38,209 bases of DNA, from contig CACOKA010000007.1 in assembly GCA_902627635.1 (NCBI GenBank), forward strand, positions 1 to 38,209, read 5' to 3'. The notes under the pieces are model-generated. The model was not told the origin of the DNA. It saw only the letters and a list, made by a program, of their open reading frames with translations, and did no database searches. Within the stretch, counting starts at the first letter, position 1, and every line of letters starts with the position of its first letter. The DNA comes from an uncultured Candidatus Actinomarina sp. GTDB taxonomy: Bacteria; Actinomycetota; Acidimicrobiia; Actinomarinales; Actinomarinaceae. Made by a program: the position numbers and the translations under genes. Shown here piece after piece: positions 7,312 to 18,710 of the stretch.

Positions 7312-8348
7312 GTAGCACTCTCAAGAAACTTATTTAATATCTCATAAGATTCTAATATTTCATTTTTAATAACAAATTCATCTGATGTATGAGCTAGTAG
7401 TGGATCACCAGGCCCGAAATTTAGTGCTGGAATACCATGATTTGTAAATCTTGCCACGTCTGTCCACCCTTGTTTTGGCGTAACTTTTAAACCTGTAGAA
7501 TTTATAAAATCAGTGATTATATCTAAATTTTTATTTGGCAACGCTCCAACAGATATGTCTCCTACATTAACATCTCCAAATCTTTGTAGCTCATCAGTAA
7601 TATATTTTTCTGCATCCTCAGCTGAAAAAGAAGGGACAAACCTAAAATTAACATTTAAAGTGATGTCAGGTGGCGTTACATTATTTGCCACCCCACCATT
7701 TATTCTTGTTACAGTTATTACCTGTTTGTAAATTAACCCATCAATTTCATAATCTTTTATTTCATTCTTTAATAAAAATTCACTCAAATCTTTAAGTTTA
7801 AAAAATGGATTCTCTCCCATCCAAGGTCTTGCAGAATGGCTTGAAACACCAGGAATGACTAATGTTGCGTTAAGTGTTCCATTACAACCTAGTTGACACT
7901 CTAAACTACTTGGCTCCATAACAATTGCTAATTCAATAGAAAAATCCTCCTTCAATTTACTCATTAGATTGTTAAGTCCATTTTGTTCTGGTGTTCCTTC
8001 TTCGCCTGTATAAAAAACACCGACTACATTATCCCTTTCATCAAGTATGGTTTGAATCATGACTGCAACTCCGGCCTTCATATCAACAGCTCCTCGACCA
8101 TAAATATTTTCTTCATCAGAATAATTTTTTTGGCTTTCATGAATAGGAACAGTATCGAGATGTCCAACTAATGCTATTTTGGGATTTGAATCAGGAGTAT
8201 TAACAATCAAGCCCCCTTCATCTTTAAATATATTTCCTTTATATCCAGAATCTAGAAGAAACCTTTCAATAAAATCAATTAATTCCTGTTCATCACCAGT
8301 TACTGATTCAATATCTATTAATTTTTGGGTCAATTCGTTTAAGTTCAA
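7308..8348 (-). CDS. dapE: Succinyl-diaminopimelate desuccinylase
   Basis: M20-family metallopeptidase that removes succinate from N-succinyl-LL-diaminopimelate in lysine and peptidoglycan precursor synthesis. Seen: GHLDTVP at 62-68 (metal ligand H63, then D65), YGRGAVDMKAG with ligand D89, GEEG with catalytic Glu116/Glu117, the VMEPSS ligand segment, and a dimerisation (lid) domain containing SSHSARPWMGENP. The 346-residue length fits the Gram-positive/actinobacterial type of DapE. It overlaps dapD by 4 bases upstream and gatC by 4 bases downstream. The adjacency to dapD settles the substrate, which M20 sequence alone would not. Confidence 0.94.
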   Translation of the reverse strand: MNLNELTQKLIDIESVTGDEQELIDFIERFLLDSGYKGNIFKDEGGLIVNTPDSNPKIALVGHLDTVPIHESQKNYSDEENIYGRGAVDMKAGVAVMIQTILDERDNVVGVFYTGEEGTPEQNGLNNLMSKLKEDFSIELAIVMEPSSLECQLGCNGTLNATLVIPGVSSHSARPWMGENPFFKLKDLSEFLLKNEIKDYEIDGLIYKQVITVTRINGGVANNVTPPDITLNVNFRFVPSFSAEDAEKYITDELQRFGDVNVGDISVGALPNKNLDIITDFINSTGLKVTPKQGWTDVARFTNHGIPALNFGPGDPLLAHTSDEFVIKNEILESYEILNKFLESAT

Positions 8349-9157
8349 ACGTCAACTCCAAATGTTCTGAGTGCCTCATTTAATGAAGTTTTCTCGTTCG
8401 TTGATTCTTTTCTCTGTCCAATAATTAATGCACATTGAACTTCGAATTCACCACTTGGAAATTTCTTTGGTCTGGTACCAGGAATTACAACAGAGTTGTC
8501 AGGGACAATTCCTTTGTGCTCAATAGGCTTTTCACCAGTAACATCAATCACTGGAGTGGAGGAAGTTATCGTAACGTTCGCCCCTATAACAGCCCCTTTG
8601 CCAATTCTTACACCCTCAACAATTATTGCCCTGGAACCAATAAAAGCACCATCCTCGATAATTACTGGCATTGCAGAAGGTGGTTCTAAAACTCCTCCAA
8701 TTCCTACCCCACCAGATAAGTGAACATTTTTTCCAATTTGAGCACATGAACCAACTGTTGCCCAAGTATCAACCATTGTTCCAGAACCAACATAAGCTCC
8801 AATGTTTACGAATCCGGGCATAACAACTACTCCAGGCTCACAAAAAGCTCCATACCTTACAACTCCCGGAGGAACTACTCTAATTTTTAAATCTTCATAA
8901 TTTTTCTTTGGTTCTAATTTATCAAAATAGGTGACATCACCTGATGAAATGACTTTCAAATTTTCTATGGTGAAATAATGTAATATTGATTTCTTTACCC
9001 ATTCATTGACCAACCATTCACCATCGACTTGTTCTGCAACTCTTATCTTGCCATTATCTAATGCCTCAATAGTCTGCCTAATTAAAGCAATATCTTCACT
9101 AGATATATTCTCAGCGTCAATGTTTTCAATGTTTTCTTTTAATTTTTCACTATTCAT
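8345..9157 (-). CDS. dapD: Tetrahydrodipicolinate N-succinyltransferase, proteobacterial-type DapD
   Basis: Transfers succinyl from succinyl-CoA to tetrahydrodipicolinate, the step before the aminotransferase and DapE. Seen: an N-terminal helical domain with DNGKIRVAEQVDGEW, then a left-handed beta-helix of hexapeptide repeats. TMVDTWATVGSCAQIGKNVH and LSGGVGIGGVLEP read almost like E. coli DapD. The 270-residue length also fits the E. coli type (about 274). Many actinobacteria instead have a longer, divergent DapD, so this form may have been acquired by transfer. AAAGAGA about 7 bases before the ATG can serve as a ribosome binding site. First gene of the run dapD-dapE-gatC-gatA-gatB. Confidence 0.95.
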   Translation of the reverse strand: MNSEKLKENIENIDAENISSEDIALIRQTIEALDNGKIRVAEQVDGEWLVNEWVKKSILHYFTIENLKVISSGDVTYFDKLEPKKNYEDLKIRVVPPGVVRYGAFCEPGVVVMPGFVNIGAYVGSGTMVDTWATVGSCAQIGKNVHLSGGVGIGGVLEPPSAMPVIIEDGAFIGSRAIIVEGVRIGKGAVIGANVTITSSTPVIDVTGEKPIEHKGIVPDNSVVIPGTRPKKFPSGEFEVQCALIIGQRKESTNEKTSLNEALRTFGVDV

Positions 9158-9181
9158 ATTGGTCTCTTTTTAGTTATTAGA

Positions 9182-9187
9182 TAGTAT
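9182..9187 (+). promoter_or_regulatory. Predicted -10 box TAGTAT for the 9196 gene
   Basis: TAGTAT ends 8 bases before the ATG at 9196 with no Shine-Dalgarno sequence, the leaderless arrangement seen elsewhere in the window. It lies in the 38-base spacer shared with divergent dapD. Confidence 0.42.
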
Positions 9188-9195
9188 TTTAATGT

Positions 9196-12728
<3,533 letters not shown>

Positions 12729-12732
<4 letters not shown>

Positions 12733-13874
12733 TCTATTTCCTTTACAGCTTTCATGACTATGTCTGCAGCCTTGCTTCCGTCACCAGCTTGAGTTGTCCA
12801 GCCAAAACTAAACCTCAAATGATTGTTTATAAATTTAGAGTCTATATTCATGGCCTGAAGCACGTGGGAAGGTTTTTGTGCACCACTTGCACAAGCAGAA
12901 CCTCTTGAAACTCCAAGTCCATTTAGATCTAACTGAATTAAAAGTACTTCAGAATTAATATCTCTAAATTGTACATTGCTGATATGTGGAAGTCTCTTCA
13001 TTGACTCTCCTATAATCTCTACACTTAATGCATTCTTAAGTTTGTCTTCAAAAATTAACCTTTCATCGTTCATCAAACCAACTTCTTCATCAAATCTTGT
13101 TTGCTGTTCCTGTAATGCTGTAGCAAATGCTGCTATGCCGGGTACATCCACTGTCCCTGCTCTTCTCTCAAGTTCTTGTTTTCCACCATGTAAAAAGCTG
13201 GGTAGCTTAAATTTATTATTTACAAACATAGCCCCAACACCTTTAGGGCCTCCAATTTTGTGAGCAGATATTGCTGCACTTTCAATTCCATTTCTATGAA
13301 AATCAACATTATCTGAGATAATGCCTTGGACAACATCTGAATGAAAAAGTGTTGATGTGTTGATAGATTTTAATTCTTTAGAAATATCTTTTATTGGCTG
13401 GATGACTCCTGTTTCATTGTTTCCCCACATTAATGATGCAACTTTAGTTTCATCATCAATTTGTTTTATAAATTCATCCTTAGTTACAAACCCATTTTCA
13501 TCCGACTTTGCATATTTAGTTTGAAAACCGTTTGAAGATATCCATTCAGCTGAGGCAAGAACTGCCTCATGTTCAATATTTGAAGTTACTAGATTATTAT
13601 TTGGTTGTTTTGAATCAAATAAAGACTTAATTGTCCAATTGTCCGCTTCGGTTCCACCACTTGTAAAAATGATTTCACTAGGAGCAGAATCAAATAATTC
13701 AGCAATTATTTCTCGAGAATCTTCTAATAAATTTTTTGAATTTCTAGAAAGCTTATGTCCTCCTGAAGAATTAGCAAAACCAAAGCTCTCTGCTTCTATA
13801 TATTTATCCAAAGCAGATTTACGCATCGGTGTTGATGCAGCATGGTCTAGGTATAAATAGTCCTGATTTTTCAT
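12729..13874 (-). CDS. Cysteine desulfurase, NifS/IscS family
   Basis: PLP enzyme that takes sulfur from cysteine to form a persulfide. Seen: LYLDHAASTP at the N terminus, TSGGTEADNW, SNIEHEAVL with the cofactor-stacking His, SAHKIGGPKGVGAMF with the PLP-binding Lys, RRAGTVDVPG, and the catalytic Cys in SRGSACASGAQKPSHVL. It is cotranscribed with mnmA, so tRNA thiolation is a likely job. An Nfu-type scaffold is nearby, so Fe-S assembly is also possible. Start choice: ATG at 13874 has a TAAAAT box 8 bases upstream. A TTG two codons further up (13880) is possible but would sit only 2 bases from that box. Confidence 0.95.
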
Positions 13875-13882
13875 ACTCAATT

Positions 13883-13888
13883 ATTTTA
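13883..13888 (-). promoter_or_regulatory. Predicted -10 box TAAAAT for the cysteine desulfurase-mnmA-ligA operon
   Basis: TAAAAT on the minus strand ends 8 bases before the ATG at 13874; no Shine-Dalgarno sequence is visible. It supports the ATG over the upstream TTG as the start. Confidence 0.45.
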
Positions 13889-13900
13889 GTGAGGAACTAT

Positions 13901-13906
13901 TATTGT
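13901..13906 (+). promoter_or_regulatory. Predicted -10 box TATTGT for the SRPBCC-lipoprotein operon
   Basis: TATTGT ends 10 bases before the ATG at 13917, with only A/C-rich sequence and no ribosome binding site between them. It lies back to back with the cysteine desulfurase promoter in a 42-base spacer. Confidence 0.42.
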
Positions 13907-13916
13907 AAAACACACA

Positions 13917-14357
13917 ATGAGTAAAACAATTACTGTAGAAACAACAATAGACGCTTCTTTAGATGAAGTTTGGAGTGAAGTATCTCGTATTGAAAATCAT
14001 TCAAATTGGATGAAAGATGCGGTAAAAATTGACTTTGAGAGTGAAACAAAATCTGGTGTAGGAACGAAGATAAAAGTTCTTACAAAAATAGGTCCTATAA
14101 AACTTTATGATTATATGACTTTTACTAAATGGGAAGAAAAAAAAATTATTGGTGTTGACCATATAGGTATAGTTACAGGTAAAGGTGAAATGGAATTTAA
14201 CAAAATTGACGATAATACAACAAAATTTAAATGGACAGAAACTTTAAAATTTCCATTTTATTTATTCGGTCCGATTGGAGAAATTGTTGGAAAGCCTATT
14301 TTAGAATTTATATGGAAAGAAAATTTAAATAATTTAAAGAATGAGATTGAAAAATGA
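13917..14357 (+). CDS. SRPBCC (START/Bet v 1-like) family protein
   Basis: Small lipid- or aromatic-ligand-binding fold of unknown substrate. Seen: 146 residues; the N-terminal strand TITVETTIDASLDEVWSEVS followed by SNWMKDAVKIDF and GVGTKIKV; later strands GKGEMEFNKI and TTKFKWTETLKF; and a long C-terminal helix with PILEFIWKENLNNLKNEIEK, which closes the ligand cavity in this fold. No signal peptide, so cytoplasmic. It overlaps the lipoprotein gene by 4 bases (ATGA), so the two are probably made together. Confidence 0.85.
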   Translation: MSKTITVETTIDASLDEVWSEVSRIENHSNWMKDAVKIDFESETKSGVGTKIKVLTKIGPIKLYDYMTFTKWEEKKIIGVDHIGIVTGKGEMEFNKIDDNTTKFKWTETLKFPFYLFGPIGEIVGKPILEFIWKENLNNLKNEIEK

Positions 14358-14965
14358 AAAACATAAGTCCTTTTATTTTTTTAATCGTATTTTTTATTGT
14401 TGGATGTGCCAATACAGAAACAGATACTCAAGGAGGTAATGAGGGTATTTCAATAGATAATGAACTTAATTGGAGTCAAGGTCTCGGTAAATCTCCAGAA
14501 GAGTTTGTTTCGAATTGGAATAAATTGATCGATTCAATATCAAATGATCAAGATACTATTACTTTTTTCTCAATTGATCCCGATGGCATATATCAAGTAA
14601 GTACTGCTAAAGAAACATTTGTGTATCAATTTGGAAGTACAGAAAATATTTTTGTATTAAATCTAAATGTTTCAAATAATGTAGTAAACGCAATAGAATT
14701 TTTCTCACCAACATCAACAGATGAAATTACATCTCAACAAACAAAATTATTTTTTTTGATGATTATAAGTATTTCAGATGATTCTTTAGATAAAGATGAA
14801 AGAGAAACTGTTTTGGTTGATCTTGGACTATATGAAGATTTACTTGATCCATATGAATATGGAGGCACTACTCTAAAAAATCAAATTCAATATGAGATAG
14901 AGCCAATTGTTGTTGAAAATCAAATGGTAGGAATTAATTTTTACAGCAGAATACTTTCAGAATAA
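14354..14965 (+). CDS. Putative lipoprotein of unknown function, 203 aa
   Basis: Seen: a short N-terminal region (MKN), a hydrophobic stretch FIFLIVFFIVG and a lipobox-like FIVGC with Cys18. It should therefore be lipidated and cut by signal peptidase II, then anchored outside the cytoplasmic membrane. The mature part is acidic and Asn/Ser/Thr-rich at first, then has alternating strands (TITFFSIDPDGIYQVSTAK, FVLNLNVSNNVVNAIEFF). I recognise no domain. It is coupled to the upstream SRPBCC gene. The 3' end stops 9 bases from the convergent Nfu gene. Confidence 0.83.
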   Translation: MKNISPFIFLIVFFIVGCANTETDTQGGNEGISIDNELNWSQGLGKSPEEFVSNWNKLIDSISNDQDTITFFSIDPDGIYQVSTAKETFVYQFGSTENIFVLNLNVSNNVVNAIEFFSPTSTDEITSQQTKLFFLMIISISDDSLDKDERETVLVDLGLYEDLLDPYEYGGTTLKNQIQYEIEPIVVENQMVGINFYSRILSE

Positions 14966-14974
14966 ATTTAAAAG

Positions 14975-15253
14975 TTAAGTAGCTATTACTTGTTCAACCC
15001 CAGGAACTTTATCTATCAAAATTCTTTCAATACCGCTCTTTAGAGTAGCTATTGACAGGGGGCATCCTTGGCATGCACCTAGCATCTCGATATTGACTAC
15101 GCCATCTTCCACGGAAGATAGTTTTATGTCACCACCATCAGCCTGTACAGCTGGTCGAATATATTCAATAGTGTCATTTAATATATCCATATCTATATCA
15201 ACCTTTTCAGGTCTTTCCTTAAAAGTTGGAAAATTTATTCCTGTATCATCCAT
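14975..15253 (-). CDS. NifU C-terminal domain (Nfu-type) Fe-S scaffold protein
   Basis: Carries or delivers Fe-S clusters. Seen: 92 residues with an Nfu core: IEYIRPAVQADGGDIKL at 29-45, the cluster-binding CQGCPLS with Cys61 and Cys64, and STLK-like SGIERIL. No N-terminal NifU scaffold or SUF neighbours are present, so it is a stand-alone Nfu. It overlaps the end of murA by 8 bases (ATGGATGA) and is translationally coupled to it. Likely clients in this window are GltB and ferredoxin partners of KorAB, but that is inference. Confidence 0.93.
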   Translation of the reverse strand: MDDTGINFPTFKERPEKVDIDMDILNDTIEYIRPAVQADGGDIKLSSVEDGVVNIEMLGACQGCPLSIATLKSGIERILIDKVPGVEQVIAT

Positions 15254-16514
15254 TGGTATTATTATATTCGATTGTTGACCCTAATGAGCTTAATGAAGTA
15301 ACGATGTCTTCGTATCCTCTGTTAATATGATCAATTCCTGTAATAGTAGACAAACCATCAGCTTGTAATGCTGCAATAATCAGGCTTGCACCAGTTCTAA
15401 TGTCTGTTGCATGCACTGGAGCTCCAGATAGACTTTCAACACCTTTTATCATTGCATGTTGCCATCCAGTCTGTATATTCGCCCCCATTCTTTGGACTTC
15501 TGGTATCCATTGAAAACGTTGATCATATACATTTTCAGTTAATATAGATGTACCTTCGGCTAGTAATAAAGCTGACCCAAATATTGGTTGAAGATCCGTA
15601 GCTATACCAGGAAATGGTAAAGTTGAAAGTTCTATTGATTGAAGATTATCTTGATATTCAATATTAATTGAAGTTTCAGTGCTATCAATTTTTGCACCCA
15701 TTTCACCTAATTTTTTTAACTCCATAGGCAAATGCTCTGGATTAATACCATTTACTATCCCTGAACCCTTCGTTGACAATATTGCAGCTAAAAAAGTTCC
15801 TGCAGCAATTCTATCTCCAATAATTTCATGGTCTGTTGGATTAAGTTTGTCTACACCTTCAACAATAATTTCGCTTGTACCAGCACCACTTATATTGGCA
15901 CCCATCTTTATAAGCATGTTGACAATATCAACTATTTCAGGTTCTCTTGCAGCATTCTCAATGACTGTTCTTCCATTAGCTAATACAGCTGCTAGTAAAG
16001 TATTCTCAGTAGCTCCAACTGATGCGTAAGGAAGGTTTATCTCAACACCATTAAGGCCATCCGTTTTACCAATTAAAACACCATGATCAAGTTCAAAATT
16101 TGCACCCATTTTTTCTAATGCATCTAGATGCATTTGTACAGGTCTTGGTCCTAATTGATCTCCACCTGGAAATGCAATTCTTGCTTCACCGCAACGAGCT
16201 AACAAAGGACCAAGAATAATTATTGAAGCCCTCATTTTTTGGACTATCTCATATGGAGCTTCTACTCCAATTGTTGAAGGCGAAATTATCTCTAAAGAAT
16301 CATTTTTAAAACTACTATTTATACCTAAAACTTTTAAAACGTCCTGCATGTATTCAACGTCGTCAATTAAAGGGACATTTTTAAGTTGATATTTTCCTTC
16401 AGAAAGAATGGGAAGAATCATTTCTTTTAATACGGCATTTTTAGCACCTTTTACATTTATCTCACCACTTAATTTGTGGTTACCTTCAATCGAAATATGT
16501 TTTTCCACTATCAT
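15246..16514 (-). CDS. murA: UDP-N-acetylglucosamine 1-carboxyvinyltransferase MurA, Asp-type
   Basis: First committed step of peptidoglycan synthesis: transfers enolpyruvate from PEP to UDP-GlcNAc. Seen: INVKGAKNAVLK with the conserved Lys/Asn; LLARCGEARIAFPGGDQLG, where the catalytic Cys of E. coli MurA (Cys115, PGGC) is replaced by Asp (PGGD; about residue 119); GATENTLLAAVLA; and the C-terminal TDIRTGASLIIAAL with the active-site Asp and Arg. 422 residues from the ATG at 16514, the family norm. A TTG at 16544 would add ten residues without homology and is not preferred. An Asp at this place is known from mycobacteria and makes the enzyme insensitive to fosfomycin. Confidence 0.96.
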   Translation of the reverse strand: MIVEKHISIEGNHKLSGEINVKGAKNAVLKEMILPILSEGKYQLKNVPLIDDVEYMQDVLKVLGINSSFKNDSLEIISPSTIGVEAPYEIVQKMRASIIILGPLLARCGEARIAFPGGDQLGPRPVQMHLDALEKMGANFELDHGVLIGKTDGLNGVEINLPYASVGATENTLLAAVLANGRTVIENAAREPEIVDIVNMLIKMGANISGAGTSEIIVEGVDKLNPTDHEIIGDRIAAGTFLAAILSTKGSGIVNGINPEHLPMELKKLGEMGAKIDSTETSINIEYQDNLQSIELSTLPFPGIATDLQPIFGSALLLAEGTSILTENVYDQRFQWIPEVQRMGANIQTGWQHAMIKGVESLSGAPVHATDIRTGASLIIAALQADGLSTITGIDHINRGYEDIVTSLSSLGSTIEYNNTNG

Positions 16515-16551
16515 TGATATTACTTGAAGTTTAAAGTGTAACAATTTTTTT

Positions 16552-17217
16552 ATGACACATGATATAAATATTCATCATGAAGACAACCATGAGAGTGCGT
16601 CCAATTATCTTGTAGGAGAGATTAGAAACTTATTAGTTAATTCAAATAGAGATTTTTCAATTGGACTTTCTGGTGGAAACACTCCTAAGTTAACTTATTC
16701 AATGATGGCAGAAAAGTTTGATGACCTCTCAAAAACTTTTCTTTGGACAATTGATGACAGATGGATTGAAGAAGATAACGAGCTTTCAAACCAGAGAATG
16801 ATTAATGAATATTTTGAAAGGACTGAAGCAAATATTTTAAAATTTGAATTTACAAGCTCCTCTCCTGAAAGTGATGCAAAAAAATATGAAGATAAGTTAA
16901 AAAGCACAATCCAGATATTCGATGTAGCAATTCTTGGTATGGGTGAAGATGGACATGTAGCGTCACTGTTTCCTGGTACAAAAGCCCTTGAAAATAATGA
17001 TTCACTTTATGTAGCAAATGAAGTAAATATAAAAACAAAGTGGAGAGTTACATCAACTTTTAACTTACTTGGAAAAATTGAAAAGATATATGTTCTAGCA
17101 ACTGGAGAAAGTAAGAAAAATATACTTAAAAGTGTAAACGGTGACAATGACTTACCTATTAATGTTTTAAAGAATTATTCAAAAAATATTGAAATAATTA
17201 CTGACCAGATAATCTAA
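16552..17217 (+). CDS. pgl: 6-phosphogluconolactonase
   Basis: Hydrolyses 6-phosphogluconolactone in the oxidative pentose phosphate pathway, which makes NADPH. Seen: 221 residues, family size; GLSGGNTPK at 38-46; the TIDDRWIEEDNELSNQRM segment near 75, matching the DERWV..SN motif; and LGMGEDGHVASLFPG around 124-138 with the catalytic-site residues. No zwf or gnd lies next to it here, so the pathway genes are scattered. The ATG follows a run of T with no ribosome binding site; it starts 37 bases from divergent murA. Confidence 0.95.
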   Translation: MTHDINIHHEDNHESASNYLVGEIRNLLVNSNRDFSIGLSGGNTPKLTYSMMAEKFDDLSKTFLWTIDDRWIEEDNELSNQRMINEYFERTEANILKFEFTSSSPESDAKKYEDKLKSTIQIFDVAILGMGEDGHVASLFPGTKALENNDSLYVANEVNIKTKWRVTSTFNLLGKIEKIYVLATGESKKNILKSVNGDNDLPINVLKNYSKNIEIITDQII

Positions 17218-17242
17218 TTATTCTTTCATCTAGACTTAAATT

Positions 17243-17306
17243 GGAGCCGCTTTTTGTGTAAGTCTGAACCACTGACACTAATCAACTACCCTGTTGGGGT
17301 GGCTCC
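17243..17306 (+). other. Candidate structured RNA element upstream of the EamA transporter
   Basis: In the 122-base gap between pgl and the transporter gene, GGAGCCGC (17243-17250) can pair with GTGGCTCC (17299-17306). Inside are a second stem GTGT-A-AGT / ACT-G-ACAC around loop CTGAACC and a third short hairpin ACCC-TGTT-GGGGT that competes with the closing stem. Downstream, AACGA/TCGTT could form another hairpin just before the GTG start. Stem-in-stem folding with a mutually exclusive partner looks like a riboswitch or leader element. I could not match it to a known class, and no T-run marks it as a terminator. Confidence 0.35.
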
Positions 17307-17339
17307 ATAACAACGAATGTATGTTAGGCTCGTTATCTT

Positions 17340-18188
17340 GTGCAAATTAAAAATTTAACTTTAGCTTTAATTACTTCCTCAATTTGGGGATCATCTTTTT
17401 TGATGATTAAATATTCTTTAGATGAACTAAATCCATCTGATATTGCGATTTATCGAATTGTAATTGGTGCCATATTCATAAATATTTTTGTTAGAACAAA
17501 TGAGAAAATTGAAAAGAGTGATCATATTTGGATGTTAATAATTTCTTTCTTCTGGATGGCACTCCCTTTTTATATGTTTGGGATTGCTGAACAAACTATA
17601 ACATCTTCTTTAGCTGGTTTAATTAACGGATCAACTCCAATCTTCGTGGCATTTATTGCTGTTGTTTTTTACAAACTAAAAGTAACCCGACTTCAACTTA
17701 TTTATATTTTTTCTGGATTTATTGGAGTGGGATTAATAACTCTTGGAGATGGCTTAAATGAATTATCCTTCAGCATTGGTTCAATTTATGCCCTAATAGC
17801 GTCTATATCTTATGGTATTTCTGTAAACCTTGTTGAGCCTTTAATTAAAAAATATGATTCACTAATCGTAATCAAAATAGTTATGAGATACGCATCTTTG
17901 CTTTCTTTGTTGATGTTTGGTTTTACCGCTAGTTTTAAGATTCCAACTCTTGAAGTTTCACTAATTCCAATGATGATATTAGGAATTGGCGGAACAGGAA
18001 TAGCTTTCTTAAGTTATTACAAATTACTAAATAATGTCGGACGTATTTCAAGTTCGTTTGTTGTTTACATGATTCCAATATTTTCCATATTTTTTGGATA
18101 CCAGTTTTTAAATGAGATAACTAATTCAATTCAATTTGTGGGAATAGGAATAATTCTTTCTTCAGCCTTTTTGTATTCAAGAACTTAG
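17340..18188 (+). CDS. EamA/DMT-family transporter
   Basis: Drug/metabolite transporter superfamily permease, substrate unknown (members export amino acids, metabolites or drugs). Seen: 282 residues, about ten hydrophobic helices in two EamA repeats. The first begins LALITSSIWGSSFLMIKYSL; the second begins around GSIYALIASISYGISVNLVE, and each half ends in a G-rich helix (FSGFIGVGLITLG; IQFVGIGIILSSAFL). The start is GTG at 17340; no ATG is suitable. Upstream is a possible structured leader. Its stop is one base from the convergent thioesterase stop. Confidence 0.9.
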   Translation: MQIKNLTLALITSSIWGSSFLMIKYSLDELNPSDIAIYRIVIGAIFINIFVRTNEKIEKSDHIWMLIISFFWMALPFYMFGIAEQTITSSLAGLINGSTPIFVAFIAVVFYKLKVTRLQLIYIFSGFIGVGLITLGDGLNELSFSIGSIYALIASISYGISVNLVEPLIKKYDSLIVIKIVMRYASLLSLLMFGFTASFKIPTLEVSLIPMMILGIGGTGIAFLSYYKLLNNVGRISSSFVVYMIPIFSIFFGYQFLNEITNSIQFVGIGIILSSAFLYSRT

Positions 18189-18189
18189 T

Positions 18190-18606
18190 CTATTTAATTT
18201 CTACAAGCTCCGATTCAGCAATTGCAGCTAGTTCACCATTGTCTAAGTAAAGTTCACCTTTAAATACACTATTTCTTCCATCAGTACTCTCTCTCCAAGC
18301 AACAGCTGTGACATAACTTGTAGATGGCCCAACTGGTTTGATGTATTTAATAGAAAAATTTCTAGAAACAGATTTTTGACCAAGTAAAACACTTAGTGGT
18401 CCCATGGTGATGTCTATCCAAGAATCAATAATTCCACCAAGAGTCGTTGGAAGTGGATTAAAATATCTTTCTCTGACTGGAAATTTACATTTTAAAGATT
18501 CATTTTCTTTATCAAATTCAACAAATTCACCCTCAAGCTCAATCCAAACATTTGGAACAGGCATTCCATTGTTGGCTAGAACATCTTCATAGTTCTCTTC
18601 AGTCAT
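18190..18606 (-). CDS. PaaI/hotdog-fold thioesterase family protein
   Basis: Probable acyl-CoA thioesterase of the 4HBT/PaaI type; substrate unknown. Seen: 138 residues; VRERYFNPLPTTLGGIIDSWIDITMGPLSVLL, which matches the HxxGxxHGGxxxxLxD-like helix region of PaaI enzymes though the usual HGG is changed to TLGG; the beta strand VSRNFSIKYIKPV; and GELYLDNGELAAIAESELVEI at the C terminus. The altered active-site motif means activity is uncertain. A TATTAT stretch sits 6 bases before the ATG, so initiation may be leaderless. Confidence 0.82.
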   Translation of the reverse strand: MTEENYEDVLANNGMPVPNVWIELEGEFVEFDKENESLKCKFPVRERYFNPLPTTLGGIIDSWIDITMGPLSVLLGQKSVSRNFSIKYIKPVGPSTSYVTAVAWRESTDGRNSVFKGELYLDNGELAAIAESELVEIK

Positions 18607-18633
18607 CTGGTAATAATAACAACTTATATGAAT

Positions 18634-18660
18634 AAGCTGCCTTGATAACCAAGACAGCTT
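18634..18660 (-). terminator. Inverted repeat AAGCTG-c-CTTG / CAAG-a-CAGCTT, weak terminator candidate
   Basis: A stem of 10 pairs with one mismatch and a 5-base loop lies in the 104-base gap between the thioesterase start and the end of the second aldehyde dehydrogenase gene. Neither side has a clear T-run, so it may be an operator or a processing stem. Otherwise I see nothing in this gap. Confidence 0.3.
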
Positions 18661-18710
18661 AAACAGGGTTAATGAGTAATGATTTTATATTAAGACTAGA
18701 GTGTGACAGT

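Noticed and set aside
13875-13880. TTG start for the cysteine desulfurase
   Set aside because: It would lie 2 bases from the TAAAAT box; the ATG at 13874 has the spacing seen for other genes.
16515-16544. TTG start for murA adding ten residues
   Set aside because: The extra residues do not resemble the MurA N terminus; the ATG at 16514 gives the family start.
17243-17306. Assignment of the structured element to SAM, cobalamin, ZTP, guanidine or glutamine riboswitches
   Set aside because: None of the core conserved bases of those classes, as I remember them, is present.
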